64,000 bases of DNA from Alphaproteobacteria bacterium (GTDB lineage Bacteria > Pseudomonadota > Alphaproteobacteria > SMXS01). Where the stretch lies: contig JANQQJ010000034.1 of the NCBI GenBank assembly GCA_028284945.1, positions 1-64,000 on the forward strand. The letters are read 5' to 3'. The position numbers and the translations under genes were made by a program. The notes under the pieces were generated by a model. That model did not search any database. It was not told the origin of the DNA and was given only the letters and a program-made list of their open reading frames with translations. Positions within the stretch are counted from its first letter, which is position 1; every line of letters begins with the position of its first letter. Of this stretch, positions 51,362 to 60,465 are shown piece by piece.

Positions 51362-53464
51362 TCAAACGAACTCTTGCCAGTCCGAGAACTTCTTGCCAGC
51401 CTTGGCGAGCTTCTCCAACAGCGCGGAATACTTCCAGTTCCGGTCACCATAGCGCTGGCGGTAACGCTCGACCGCGGCATGGACTTTGTCTAGACCGACC
51501 AGATCAGCATAGAACATCGGGCCACCCCGATAGGACGGGAAGCCGTACCCATTGATCCAGATGATATCGATGTCACAGGGCCGCAACGCGATGCCCTCTT
51601 CCAGCTCCCGCGCACCTTCATTGATGGCGGCATAGATGCAGCGCTCGATGATTTCTTCGTCTGAGATTTCACGGCGCTCGATGCCGCGCTTCTCGGATTC
51701 GGCGATGATCAGTGCCTCAACGTCTGGATTGGGTGATTTCGACCGATCCTCGCCATATTTGTAGTAACCGGCTTTGGTTTTCTGCCCATGCAGGCCCATC
51801 TTGGCCAGCATGTCGGCAAAGACCGGGAAATCCGGGTCAATCGGGAACAGATCCGGAAATTCCTCCCGTGCCCGGGTGCCCACATCCAGGCCCGCCAGAT
51901 CGCCCATGGCAAACGGACCCATCGGCATGCCGAAATTATAGAGCACATCATCGATCTGCCAGGGCATCGCGCCTTCCAGCAGCATCTTGTTGGCTTCTGT
52001 GGAATAGCGCGACAGCATGCGGTTGCCGATAAAGCCGTGACACACACCAGCGACCACACCGATCTTGCCGATGGTCTTAGCCATGCTCATACACGTTGCG
52101 AGCACTTCCTTGCTGGTCTTCGCGCCGCGGACAATTTCCAGCAGCCGCATTACGTTGGCCGGGCTGAAGAAATGCAGGCCGATCACGTCTTCCGGCCGAT
52201 TGGTCACCGCTGCGATTTCATCGAGGTCGAGATAGGATGTATTCGAGGCCAGAATCGCGCCCGGCTTCATGATGCCGTCGAGCTTCTCGAATACCTCTTT
52301 CTTGATCGCCATATTTTCGAAGATGGCTTCAACGACAATGTCCGCATCAGCGATGTCGTCATAGCTCAGACTTCCGGTGATAAGACCCATGCGCGTATCG
52401 ACATCTTCTGCCGTCAAGCGGCCCTTGGCCTGGGTGTTACGGTAGTTCTTTTCGATAATGCCGAGCCCCCGGTCGAGCGCTTCCTGGGTCATCTCAACCA
52501 CCGTGACTGGGATACCGGCATTGGCAAAGTTCATGGTGATGCCACCGCCCATGGTCCCAGCACCAAGCACTGCAGCGGTTTTGATCTCGCGCTGTGGTGT
52601 ATCTTTTGGGACATCGGGGATCTTGGCGACCTCACGCTCCGAGAAGAACATATAGCGCAATGCCTGCGATTCGGTGCCGGCCATCAGTTCAGCGATGCCC
52701 GCACCCTCAATTTCCATACCCTCATCGAAAGGCTTTTCGACGGCGGCCTCGATGCACTGGATGATTTTTTCCGGCGCCGGAAAGCCACGCGTTTTGCGCG
52801 CAATGCTCTTGCGGAAATCAGCAAAGAAGTTTTCCGGCAGGCTGGACGCATCAACGTCAATGGCGCTGACTTTTCGCAGTGGTGCGTTTTCGTCCACAAG
52901 CTTCTGAGCAAAGGCAATCGTGCCTTCGCGCAGGTCGCCCTCAACCACGGCGTCAATGATATCCAGGTCTTTGGCGTCGGGCGCCGGGATCGGATTTCCA
53001 TCGATAATGACCTGGAGCGCACGCTCCGGACCAATCAGCCGAGGCAGCCGTTGGGTGCCTCCTGCACCGGGCAGCAGGCCGAGTTTCACTTCCGGCAGGC
53101 CAACCTTGGCCGACGGAATGGCGACGCGGTAGTGACAGGCCAGAGCCGTTTCCAGCCCACCGCCCAACGCGGTGCCGTGGATCGCAGCGACGATCGGCTT
53201 GGAAGCGTCTTCCATGGTTTCCTGAACCAGGCGCAGCCCAGGACCTTTTGGTGGCTTGCCGAATTCGGTGATGTCGGCGCCGGCAATAAATGTCCGCCCG
53301 TCACAGATCAGTACAATGGCTTTGACTGATTCGTCTGCATCCAGCGCCTTCGTGCCATCAAAAATTCCCTGCCGGACTCCAGCCGACAATGCATTGACCG
53401 GCGGGCTATTGACCGTAATGACGCCGATTTCACCCTCTTTGGCCCAACTGACCACATCGCTCAT
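51362..53464 (-). CDS. Bifunctional enoyl-CoA hydratase/3-hydroxyacyl-CoA dehydrogenase
   Basis: A 700-residue fatty-acid beta-oxidation enzyme catalysing two successive steps. The N-terminal crotonase domain has HGTALGGGLE (oxyanion loop) with catalytic Glu105 and Glu125. The NAD-binding motif VLGAGTMGGG begins at residue 299, GLHFFSPANVMRLLE holds the dehydrogenase histidine, and two C-terminal dehydrogenase lobes follow. It resembles FadJ/peroxisomal multifunctional enzymes, with no thiolase partner gene adjacent. AGGGGAA precedes the ATG. Terminated by the hairpin at 51331-51356. Confidence 0.95.
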   Translation of the reverse strand: MSDVVSWAKEGEIGVITVNSPPVNALSAGVRQGIFDGTKALDADESVKAIVLICDGRTFIAGADITEFGKPPKGPGLRLVQETMEDASKPIVAAIHGTALGGGLETALACHYRVAIPSAKVGLPEVKLGLLPGAGGTQRLPRLIGPERALQVIIDGNPIPAPDAKDLDIIDAVVEGDLREGTIAFAQKLVDENAPLRKVSAIDVDASSLPENFFADFRKSIARKTRGFPAPEKIIQCIEAAVEKPFDEGMEIEGAGIAELMAGTESQALRYMFFSEREVAKIPDVPKDTPQREIKTAAVLGAGTMGGGITMNFANAGIPVTVVEMTQEALDRGLGIIEKNYRNTQAKGRLTAEDVDTRMGLITGSLSYDDIADADIVVEAIFENMAIKKEVFEKLDGIMKPGAILASNTSYLDLDEIAAVTNRPEDVIGLHFFSPANVMRLLEIVRGAKTSKEVLATCMSMAKTIGKIGVVAGVCHGFIGNRMLSRYSTEANKMLLEGAMPWQIDDVLYNFGMPMGPFAMGDLAGLDVGTRAREEFPDLFPIDPDFPVFADMLAKMGLHGQKTKAGYYKYGEDRSKSPNPDVEALIIAESEKRGIERREISDEEIIERCIYAAINEGARELEEGIALRPCDIDIIWINGYGFPSYRGGPMFYADLVGLDKVHAAVERYRQRYGDRNWKYSALLEKLAKAGKKFSDWQEFV

Positions 53465-53623
53465 GCGAATTCCCCTGACCTGATTGCTTCGAATTGCTTA
53501 TGTATAGAACAGGCGTGAACGAGACTGTGTTCTCCAACGCCGGGTTCGGTTAGAACAGTTTCCAGGAGCCAACGTCAAGTGCCACTACCGGGTTGTGCCC
53601 ATGCTCGTTAAAAGGCTGACGCC

Positions 53624-56434
53624 ATGCCATCCTTGATGCGCCGTAAAGACCATGGCGGACTGATTGATCGGTCCCGCCCGTTGAGCTTCAGTTTCAACGG
53701 ACAGCCTTGCCTTGGCTATGCCGGCGATACACTTGCCTCTGCGCTTCTGGCTAACGGTGTCGATCTATTGGGCCGGAGCCCCAGATATAACCGGCCTCGC
53801 GGTATCATGGGCGCCGGTTACGAAGACCAGAGCGCCTATGTGAAGCTTCAGGATAATGGCGCATCCCGCACCGTTCATGCGACCCAGATCGATCTTGGCG
53901 AAGCGATGATCACCGAAAGCGTCCTCGACTGGCCGCCGCCCAGCCTGATGGATCGGGTTCGTGGGTTCCGCAGCCGCAAGACCATAGAGCCGCCCGCGCA
54001 CCATCCCTTAAGGCCTGGATTCGAAGTCGACTCGGCCTACGGGCATTGTGATGTGTTGGTTGTCGGTGGCGGACCGGCGGGCTTGAGCGCTGCCCGCGCG
54101 GCAGGCGAAGCCGGCGCGCGGGTATTTCTGGCCGACGACAAGGTTCGTCTGGGCGGCAGCCTTAGCTGGTGCACAGGCACCATTGGGGACGTTTCATCAT
54201 CAACATGGCTGTCAGAAACGATAGGCGCGCTCAAACAGTTGCCGGATGTTCGAATGATGCCCCGGGCGACCGCTGTCGGATTTGACGACAGGGGCCGGGT
54301 TCAGATTGTCCAGGCGCAGCCGGACGACCCCGAAGAAGACGGCCCGGTTACCGGCAGCCGCTTCGAACTGTTCCGGCTCACTGCGTCCCAGATCATCCTG
54401 GCGACAGGCGCTGTTGAGCGCCCGCTGCTGTTTCCTGACAACGAGCGCCCGGGCGTGATGCTGTCAAGCGCCGTCCTGACCTATACCAAACACTATGCTG
54501 TCGCACCGGCACGCGGCCCGGTCGTGTTGCTGACCAATAACGATTTCGGGCACCGGTCCGCCTGCATGCTGCATGACGAAGGGATCGACGTCGCAGCCGT
54601 GGTCGATGTTCGGCAGGAAATCGTGTCGGACTCTGTCGGGCCGCTTTGTGATCGCGGTCTCAATCTGGTCGGTGGCGCCGTCATCAGAAAGGTCGACGGG
54701 GAGACGCAAGTAAATGGTGTTGACCTGATGGGGTCCGGCGGTTCCCCGCTTGGGTCCGGACCATCGGCGATTGACTGCCGGCTTATCGCCGTCTGCGGCG
54801 GGCACAACCCGCGCCTTGACCTTTTCCGCCGTGCCGGCGGCACCATCACATTTGACGAAGCCCGTGCCACAATGGTGCCCGGGTCAAGTGGCCGAATCGA
54901 CCACCTCGCTGGCAGTATGACCGGCAGTTATTCGCTCGCCGGCGCAATTCATTCCGGCCAAGCGGCCGGATTAAAGGCAGCCGGAGCCGCCGGATTCGAT
55001 TCGGCGGAAGCGTTAGCCACCGATACGCCGGCTGATGAAGATGACGTCCACCTGATGCCGTTCTGGCGCACCCCCCAAGGCGGGCTTGGCAACCGGGCCA
55101 AACAATGGGTCGACCCCCGCCGCGACCTGACTACTGGCGACGTCTCCAATGCTGATCTGGACGATCAGGCACCAATCCTGGGCCCTCTCGAAGACCTTCA
55201 ACTTCATGGTCCTTCAGCGCCCGACTTGACGCCCGTGATCGACGCTGCCGACGAACCAGAACCGCCATCGCATCGGCTTCTACCGGCACACGACTGGCAC
55301 GCGGATCAGGGGGCCGCGTTTCGTGTGGTGGGTGGCTGGCTGACGCCTGCCTTTTATCCCGACGAGTCGGGCAACGTCGAACGGGCGATTGCCGCTGAAA
55401 TGCAGGCGGCGCGCAAGGGCGTTGGTGCGATTGATTTGTCGGCACTCTCAAAGGTCGAGATCAGGGGCCCGGACGCTGGGCGTTTTCTAGAGCATCTGTG
55501 CTGTGAACCACTCGACCCCTTCCCCGTGGAGTCGGTGCACTATGTCCGGCTATTGGACGACAATGGCGGCATTCTTGAGCACGGTGTGGTCGCCCGACTC
55601 GAAAAAGACCGGTTTGTTCTAACGACATCGCCCGCCAGCGAAGCCGACGTCCTGGACTGGATCAATCAGCAACTTGCCGCACCGGGCGAGCGGTTTCGCG
55701 CCGCCGCTGTTCCGGTATCCGCGCAATGGGCCACCTTTGCCGTAACGGGTCCCCGGGCCCGGCAAGTCCTGCTCGAGCTTGACCGGGATATCGATGTCTC
55801 CACCGCAGCTTTTCCGTTCCTGGGACTGCGCCGCGGGAAAGTGTGCGGCACCAGGGCGCATATCGCCAGAACCAGCAATGCGGGCGAAGTCGCGTTTGAA
55901 ATCGCCGTTTCAGCCAATTATGGCCGGCAACTTTGGGAAACAATTTTGGCTGCCGGCGGCCGCTACGGGATCGTGCCAATGGGGCAGGATGCGCTGACCC
56001 GGCTGGGCGCTGAAAAGGGCCGCATCGATACCCCGCGCCTCGCCCCGCGTGGCCTGACGCCATACGATCTCGATTTGGCGGGAACGTACTCTCCCAAAAA
56101 TGCTGACTTCATCGGCAAGAAAGCGCTACTGGCTGCGTCACCAGAACATGAACGCCTGCAGCTCGTCGCGCTACGGGGCGACGATGAAAGCGGACTGCTT
56201 CCCGAAGATGGGGTTATCGTTCAAGACGGCGTCGCCGATGGCGCGCGCGAAGGCCGGATCGCCATTAGCTTCTCGAGCGAGACCATGGCAGGCCCGCTAA
56301 CCCTTGCGCTCGTGCTGCGCGGAAAACAGCGTATTGGTGAGACCGTTCACGTGGCGTCCGGTGGCCAGATCACACCGGCGCGGATTGTCCGGCCAACAAT
56401 ATTCGATCCCGGCGGGCGCCGCCGCCATGGTTGA
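53624..56434 (+). CDS. soxA: Sarcosine oxidase alpha subunit
   Basis: A 936-residue folate-linked subunit of heterotetrameric sarcosine oxidase. The N-terminal ferredoxin-like segment (FSFNGQPCLGYAGDTLASALLANG) is followed by a nucleotide-binding domain with VVGGGPAGLSAA at residues 146-157. The C-terminal third is a GcvT-like tetrahydrofolate-binding domain that catches the formaldehyde unit as methylene-folate. The usual partners soxB and soxD are not adjacent; only soxG follows, overlapping by eight bases. A related N-methyl-amino-acid dehydrogenase role is possible. Confidence 0.92.
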   Translation: MPSLMRRKDHGGLIDRSRPLSFSFNGQPCLGYAGDTLASALLANGVDLLGRSPRYNRPRGIMGAGYEDQSAYVKLQDNGASRTVHATQIDLGEAMITESVLDWPPPSLMDRVRGFRSRKTIEPPAHHPLRPGFEVDSAYGHCDVLVVGGGPAGLSAARAAGEAGARVFLADDKVRLGGSLSWCTGTIGDVSSSTWLSETIGALKQLPDVRMMPRATAVGFDDRGRVQIVQAQPDDPEEDGPVTGSRFELFRLTASQIILATGAVERPLLFPDNERPGVMLSSAVLTYTKHYAVAPARGPVVLLTNNDFGHRSACMLHDEGIDVAAVVDVRQEIVSDSVGPLCDRGLNLVGGAVIRKVDGETQVNGVDLMGSGGSPLGSGPSAIDCRLIAVCGGHNPRLDLFRRAGGTITFDEARATMVPGSSGRIDHLAGSMTGSYSLAGAIHSGQAAGLKAAGAAGFDSAEALATDTPADEDDVHLMPFWRTPQGGLGNRAKQWVDPRRDLTTGDVSNADLDDQAPILGPLEDLQLHGPSAPDLTPVIDAADEPEPPSHRLLPAHDWHADQGAAFRVVGGWLTPAFYPDESGNVERAIAAEMQAARKGVGAIDLSALSKVEIRGPDAGRFLEHLCCEPLDPFPVESVHYVRLLDDNGGILEHGVVARLEKDRFVLTTSPASEADVLDWINQQLAAPGERFRAAAVPVSAQWATFAVTGPRARQVLLELDRDIDVSTAAFPFLGLRRGKVCGTRAHIARTSNAGEVAFEIAVSANYGRQLWETILAAGGRYGIVPMGQDALTRLGAEKGRIDTPRLAPRGLTPYDLDLAGTYSPKNADFIGKKALLAASPEHERLQLVALRGDDESGLLPEDGVIVQDGVADGAREGRIAISFSSETMAGPLTLALVLRGKQRIGETVHVASGGQITPARIVRPTIFDPGGRRRHG

Positions 56435-57020
56435 GTCCGCCGCCGTCAAGATTGAGGCCGAATCCCCGCTGCTCGAGTACTGGTCGGGAACAACGCCTGC
56501 TGTGATTTCAAGCCGTGGCCTATCCGTTCGCGAGCAGCCAAGCCGTGAGAAACTGGTCCTGGTCAGCGATGGCTCCCCGGCTGCCCTGCGCAATGCGGTT
56601 GCCGTCCTCGGAAAACCACTGCCCGAGAGTGCGGACGCCAAAACCGGCACCGACCCTTGCTGCATCTGGCGCGCGCCCAACCGCTGGCTGATTGCCCACG
56701 ACCGGGGCGAGGTTCTTGCCACCGGCCTCAATGCATCGCTGAGCCAAGGTATCGGGGCGGCCATCGATGTCAGTGATGGTTGGGTTTCCCTGGTGATCGA
56801 GGGGCCAAATGCCATGGCACTGCTCAATCGCGGATGTGAAATGGATTTTCACCCGCGTGCATTTCCCCAGGGCAGGTTTGCTGAAACGGAAGTAGCGGGC
56901 GTCGATATCATTATCCATGCCCAGCCTGACACACCAAGCTACGAACTATTGGTCGAACGAGCGCTTGCAGTTGGGCTATGGGTGTGGCTAAAGGACAACG
57001 CATCGGTCATTCCCGGCTGA
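56427..57020 (+). CDS. soxG: Sarcosine oxidase gamma subunit
   Basis: A 197-residue small subunit of tetrameric sarcosine oxidase. Recognisable blocks are CCIWRAPNRWLIAHDRGE, the DVSDGWVSLVIEGPNAMALLNRGCEMDFHPRAF region (residues 110-145) and a C-terminal YELLVERALAVGLWVWL. ATG 56427 is chosen because the upstream part of the frame lies in soxA. It has no catalytic role of its own in the family. Confidence 0.9.
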   Translation: MVESAAVKIEAESPLLEYWSGTTPAVISSRGLSVREQPSREKLVLVSDGSPAALRNAVAVLGKPLPESADAKTGTDPCCIWRAPNRWLIAHDRGEVLATGLNASLSQGIGAAIDVSDGWVSLVIEGPNAMALLNRGCEMDFHPRAFPQGRFAETEVAGVDIIIHAQPDTPSYELLVERALAVGLWVWLKDNASVIPG

Positions 57021-57059
57021 TCACGCACCGTTTCTCCCACTACATCTTTGATACTTCCT

Positions 57060-57926
57060 ATGGCTCTGCCCCAAGACAGCTACATCCTGACCCTGACCTG
57101 CCCGGACCGCACAGGCATTGTTGCCGCATTAAGTGGGTTTTTGGCCAAGCATGATGGTTTCATTACGGAATTGTCGCACTACGCAGACCCGGTATCGCAG
57201 CGTTCATTTGCCCGGGTCGTCTTCCATTCCGGTGGACCAAAGCTTCCCAATGTCGAGGGTCTCCAAAGCGAGTTCTCTAAGGTTGCCGAAGATTTCGCAA
57301 TGGATTTCCAGCTACGCCGTGCCGACGAGAAAGCACGTGTTCTGGTAATGGTCAGCAAGTTCGGCCACTGCCTGCATAACCTTCTTCACGACCGGCAAAG
57401 TGGCGCGCTGCCGATTGATGTTGCGGCAGTCGTGTCCAACCACGACGACATGCGGTCGTTTGTCGAATGGCATGGCATTCCCTATCACCACCTGCCGGTC
57501 ACCGCTGACACAAAGCCGGATCAGGAGGCGGAGGTCAGACGGCTGATCGACACGCTTGATATCGATCTGATCGTGCTGGCCCGGTACATGCAGATTCTGA
57601 CGCCTGATCTGTGTAACCACTTGGCCTGGCGTGCCATCAACATCCATCACTCGTTTCTGCCCAGTTTCAAGGGCGCGCGGCCCTATCATCAGGCCCATGC
57701 CCGGGGTGTGAAACTGATCGGCGCCACAGCGCATTACGTCACCGTCGACCTCGACGAGGGGCCGATCATCGAGCAGATCACCGAAAGGGTGGATCACACC
57801 CAAACGCCACAAGATCTGGTGCGTATCGGCCGGGATATGGAAAGCGTGGTCCTCAACCGAGCAGTCCGCTGGCATGCCGAACGGCGCGTGCTGCCCAATG
57901 GCAATAAAACGGTGGTTTTCCGTTAA
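57060..57926 (+). CDS. purU: Formyltetrahydrofolate deformylase
   Basis: A 288-residue enzyme that hydrolyses 10-formyl-tetrahydrofolate to formate and tetrahydrofolate. An N-terminal ACT domain (YILTLTCPDRTGIVAAL) is followed by a formyltransferase-like domain with the INIHHSFLPSFKGARPYHQA block and the catalytic aspartate in YVTVDLDEGPII. It commonly sits beside sox genes, where it recycles folate loaded with one-carbon units from sarcosine. It follows soxG by 39 bases. Confidence 0.96.
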   Translation: MALPQDSYILTLTCPDRTGIVAALSGFLAKHDGFITELSHYADPVSQRSFARVVFHSGGPKLPNVEGLQSEFSKVAEDFAMDFQLRRADEKARVLVMVSKFGHCLHNLLHDRQSGALPIDVAAVVSNHDDMRSFVEWHGIPYHHLPVTADTKPDQEAEVRRLIDTLDIDLIVLARYMQILTPDLCNHLAWRAINIHHSFLPSFKGARPYHQAHARGVKLIGATAHYVTVDLDEGPIIEQITERVDHTQTPQDLVRIGRDMESVVLNRAVRWHAERRVLPNGNKTVVFR

Positions 57927-58996
57927 TTAGACTGAGGCAGCGTAACAGCTGGCGGTGGCGATGGCTGGGTAAGCCAGAGGTCTGCATTCGCCTCAATACG
58001 CTCAGCAGTTTCAGCCGTCAGGCCGGGTACGACGCGGGCATAATAGTCTCTGGCATTCGGATCCCCTTGCCGCCGCGCCAGGTCCAACCAGGTCAGCCCG
58101 GCGATAATGTCCTGCCGGACCCCACGGCCATTCACCAACATCAACCCATAGGCGGCCTGCGCACCGATCGATCCGCGTTCTGCTGCAGCCACCAGGACAT
58201 CTGCCGCAGCGCGAAGCCTGTCCGGATCTTCGCCTGATCCAATCAAATCCCGAGCAATCGATAAGAGGGCCCGGCTGCTGCCACCCTCGGCAGCACGGTG
58301 GCGCCAGCGTTGCGCTGCCTGCTGATCAGCCGCGGCGCCGACACCTTTGTCCAGCAGGTCTGCGACCATGGCCTGCGCAACCGGATGACCAGCTTCTGCA
58401 AGGTAAAGATACCAGTCATAGGCCAACCGTTGATTGCCCTGGTCCGCTGCCAACCGGGCGAGCGCAAATGCTGCGGCCAAATCGCCTTCGTCTGCCAACG
58501 GCGACAACATTGAAGACGCCCCGGTAAAATCACCAAAGCCGATGGCCCGCTCGGCAATCGCAATCATGTCCGAATGCTCACCGGAATTTGTCGCGAGCAG
58601 CCCCCGAGGGACCTTTACCTCCCCGCCACGATAGCCGTCGACATAGAGCAGCAAGGGCCGGTACCCTTCCGCGCCGACTTCATAGACGTCAAGCTGCCGC
58701 AGAACGCCGCTCTCCGGGTCGCGGTAGTCGCAACATGAGTCAGTCTGAATAAAGCTCAGCGGCTCGCCCCGGGGGCCCCGAAACAAATCAAATATGGTGT
58801 TGAGACGTTCGCGGAATTGGCCCGTGTCGCGCCCCCCCAGACGAAGAGGCTTTTCGGGCGTAAAGCCATAACCCTGTTCATCAGCGATTTGGTCCAGGAC
58901 AAACGCAGCCGCCGGGTCCTCTTGCGCGTAGAGGCTCGGCGAACAACCCAGAAACAGGGCAAGGGCTATGCCCAATTGGCATCGGAAACGAGACAT
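57923..58996 (-). CDS. Exported Sel1-repeat protein
   Basis: A 357-residue secreted protein with a signal peptide (residues 1-26, ending LYAQ). Residues 30-150 are a domain I do not recognise, with two adjacent cysteines (DSCCDYRD). Residues 150-330 hold Sel1-like helical repeats (for example AAFALARLAADQGNQRLAYDWYLYLAEAG, AQAAYGLMLVNGRGVRQD). Sel1 proteins are usually protein-interaction scaffolds. ATG 58996 is preferred over the longer frame to 59158 because the signal peptide begins there. Its stop overlaps purU convergently by four bases. Confidence 0.8.
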   Translation of the reverse strand: MSRFRCQLGIALALFLGCSPSLYAQEDPAAAFVLDQIADEQGYGFTPEKPLRLGGRDTGQFRERLNTIFDLFRGPRGEPLSFIQTDSCCDYRDPESGVLRQLDVYEVGAEGYRPLLLYVDGYRGGEVKVPRGLLATNSGEHSDMIAIAERAIGFGDFTGASSMLSPLADEGDLAAAFALARLAADQGNQRLAYDWYLYLAEAGHPVAQAMVADLLDKGVGAAADQQAAQRWRHRAAEGGSSRALLSIARDLIGSGEDPDRLRAAADVLVAAAERGSIGAQAAYGLMLVNGRGVRQDIIAGLTWLDLARRQGDPNARDYYARVVPGLTAETAERIEANADLWLTQPSPPPAVTLPQSN

Positions 58997-59152
58997 GGAA
59001 AAGACATACAACGTCGCCACCGGCAGCGCCAATGCTGTTACGGAGACCGAACGGCTTCGCATCCCTGCGTCCAACACCAATTTCGTACTGCCAAAAGCAC
59101 GAGGGAGGATTAATCTAGGCCAGACTTTTGGGGTTTTAGTGAGCGAATAAGG

Positions 59153-59857
59153 ATGCAAACAGACGATCAGGATACGTCATCGACAAACCGGCGGGTCTGG
59201 GACCTGCCGGTGCGGCTGTTCCATATTCTGCTGATCTGCCTGGTCGCGGTATCCTGGTATACCGGCGAAAACATGGGCATCGCGACCCCCGATCTGGTCG
59301 AGATTCACATCTGGTCAGGCTGTTCGATTTTGGCGCTGGTTCTGTTCCGGATCATCTGGGGCTTTGCCGGCAGCACCACCGCCCTGTTCCGGCACTTCGT
59401 CAAAGGGCCAATTACAATCCTGCGTTATGCAGCCACGCTGTTTTCCACCAAATCAAAGCCCTGGGTGGGACACAATCCGCTGGGTGGCCTGTCCGTGGTG
59501 GCGATGCTGACGCTGCTGCTGGCTACGCCGATACTGGGATTGTTCTCTGCCGATGATGAAATCCCCGGCTTCGGGCCGTCCGGCCCGTTGTCCCACCTGG
59601 TGTCGGAGGACACGTCATATGACCTGGCGGGCCTTCACCACGATATGTGGGATGTGTTGTTTATTCTGATCTTGCTGCACATCGCTGCCATCATTTTCTA
59701 TGTGGCTTATAAGGGCCACTTCATCATCGCGGCGATGATCTCTGGCGAAGACGACCGCGAAGTCCCCGAAACACTGGTGTTCCGGTCCGCGTGGCGCGCC
59801 CTTGCCATATTCGCGGTAACGGCGGGCGCTGTCGCGCTCGCCGTTACGCAGCTATAA
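59153..59857 (+). CDS. Cytochrome b561-type membrane cytochrome
   Basis: A 234-residue four-helix di-haem b-type cytochrome. The likely haem ligands are His in VRLFHILL (helix 1), EIHIWSG (helix 2), GLHHDMWD and LLHIAAI (later helices). This family passes electrons between quinol and periplasmic c-type cytochromes. It is convergent with a cytochrome c' gene five bases away, which suggests, without proving, that the two exchange electrons. A short C-terminal fifth span is present. Confidence 0.9.
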   Translation: MQTDDQDTSSTNRRVWDLPVRLFHILLICLVAVSWYTGENMGIATPDLVEIHIWSGCSILALVLFRIIWGFAGSTTALFRHFVKGPITILRYAATLFSTKSKPWVGHNPLGGLSVVAMLTLLLATPILGLFSADDEIPGFGPSGPLSHLVSEDTSYDLAGLHHDMWDVLFILILLHIAAIIFYVAYKGHFIIAAMISGEDDREVPETLVFRSAWRALAIFAVTAGAVALAVTQL

Positions 59858-59862
59858 AACAG

Positions 59863-60330
59863 TCATTTGGTCCTGAAATCGTCGTGACAGGCTTTGCAGG
59901 AACCGCCCAGCGGGCCTGCTGCCGGACCGATCTGCGCCATGTCACCTGACGCAGCAGCCTCAGCCAACGCGGCGGATGCGGTCTCGAAATCTTTCATCTT
60001 CTTGGCGAAATCTTCCCATTCGCTCCAGATCTCATCCTTGGCGGTGTGTTCTTCCGACCCCTGACCAGCGGTGTTCTGTTCAAATGCGGCAAGCGCGTGG
60101 GTTGCTGCATCGGCCAGTGCTTGCGCGTGATAGGCCAATGCGTCCTGATGCGGCACCTTGCCCTGTAGAATAGCAAAAAACGCGCCGGTATGACCGCCAA
60201 CGACTTCCATAATGCCCTGGCGATACTTGATCACGTCGTTCGGGTCGGCATCGTCGGCGGAAACGGCGGCCCCCATCATCGGCATCATCAGCCCGGCGAG
60301 CAGTGCGGTGCGAATGGCAAATTTCATCAT
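59863..60330 (-). CDS. Cytochrome c' family protein
   Basis: A 155-residue exported protein with a signal peptide (residues 1-25, ending VSADD) and a single haem c site CKACH at residues 145-149 near the C-terminus, the signature of the four-helix cytochrome c'/c-556 family. Members bind NO or serve as periplasmic electron carriers. The start may be ATG 60330 or the next ATG three bases downstream, which has a better-spaced GGGGA. Confidence 0.92.
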   Translation of the reverse strand: MMKFAIRTALLAGLMMPMMGAAVSADDADPNDVIKYRQGIMEVVGGHTGAFFAILQGKVPHQDALAYHAQALADAATHALAAFEQNTAGQGSEEHTAKDEIWSEWEDFAKKMKDFETASAALAEAAASGDMAQIGPAAGPLGGSCKACHDDFRTK

Positions 60331-60465
60331 ATTCCCCGTATCTTCGTTGAAATGTGAACCCTGATCATAGGCGAGGATGGGCCAACGGCAAAGCGGCTTC
60401 GCTGTTCGGTGACCGGGGATTGGGGTATTCTGGCACCGAAGAGGGTGAAATCGGGGAGATGAACC

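Noticed and set aside
49850-53329. Long open frames on the plus strand (424 and 513 codons) opposite the flavoprotein and beta-oxidation genes
   Set aside because: They are antisense to clear enzymes with all motifs intact, have no recognisable domains, and are expected from codon bias in GC-rich genes.
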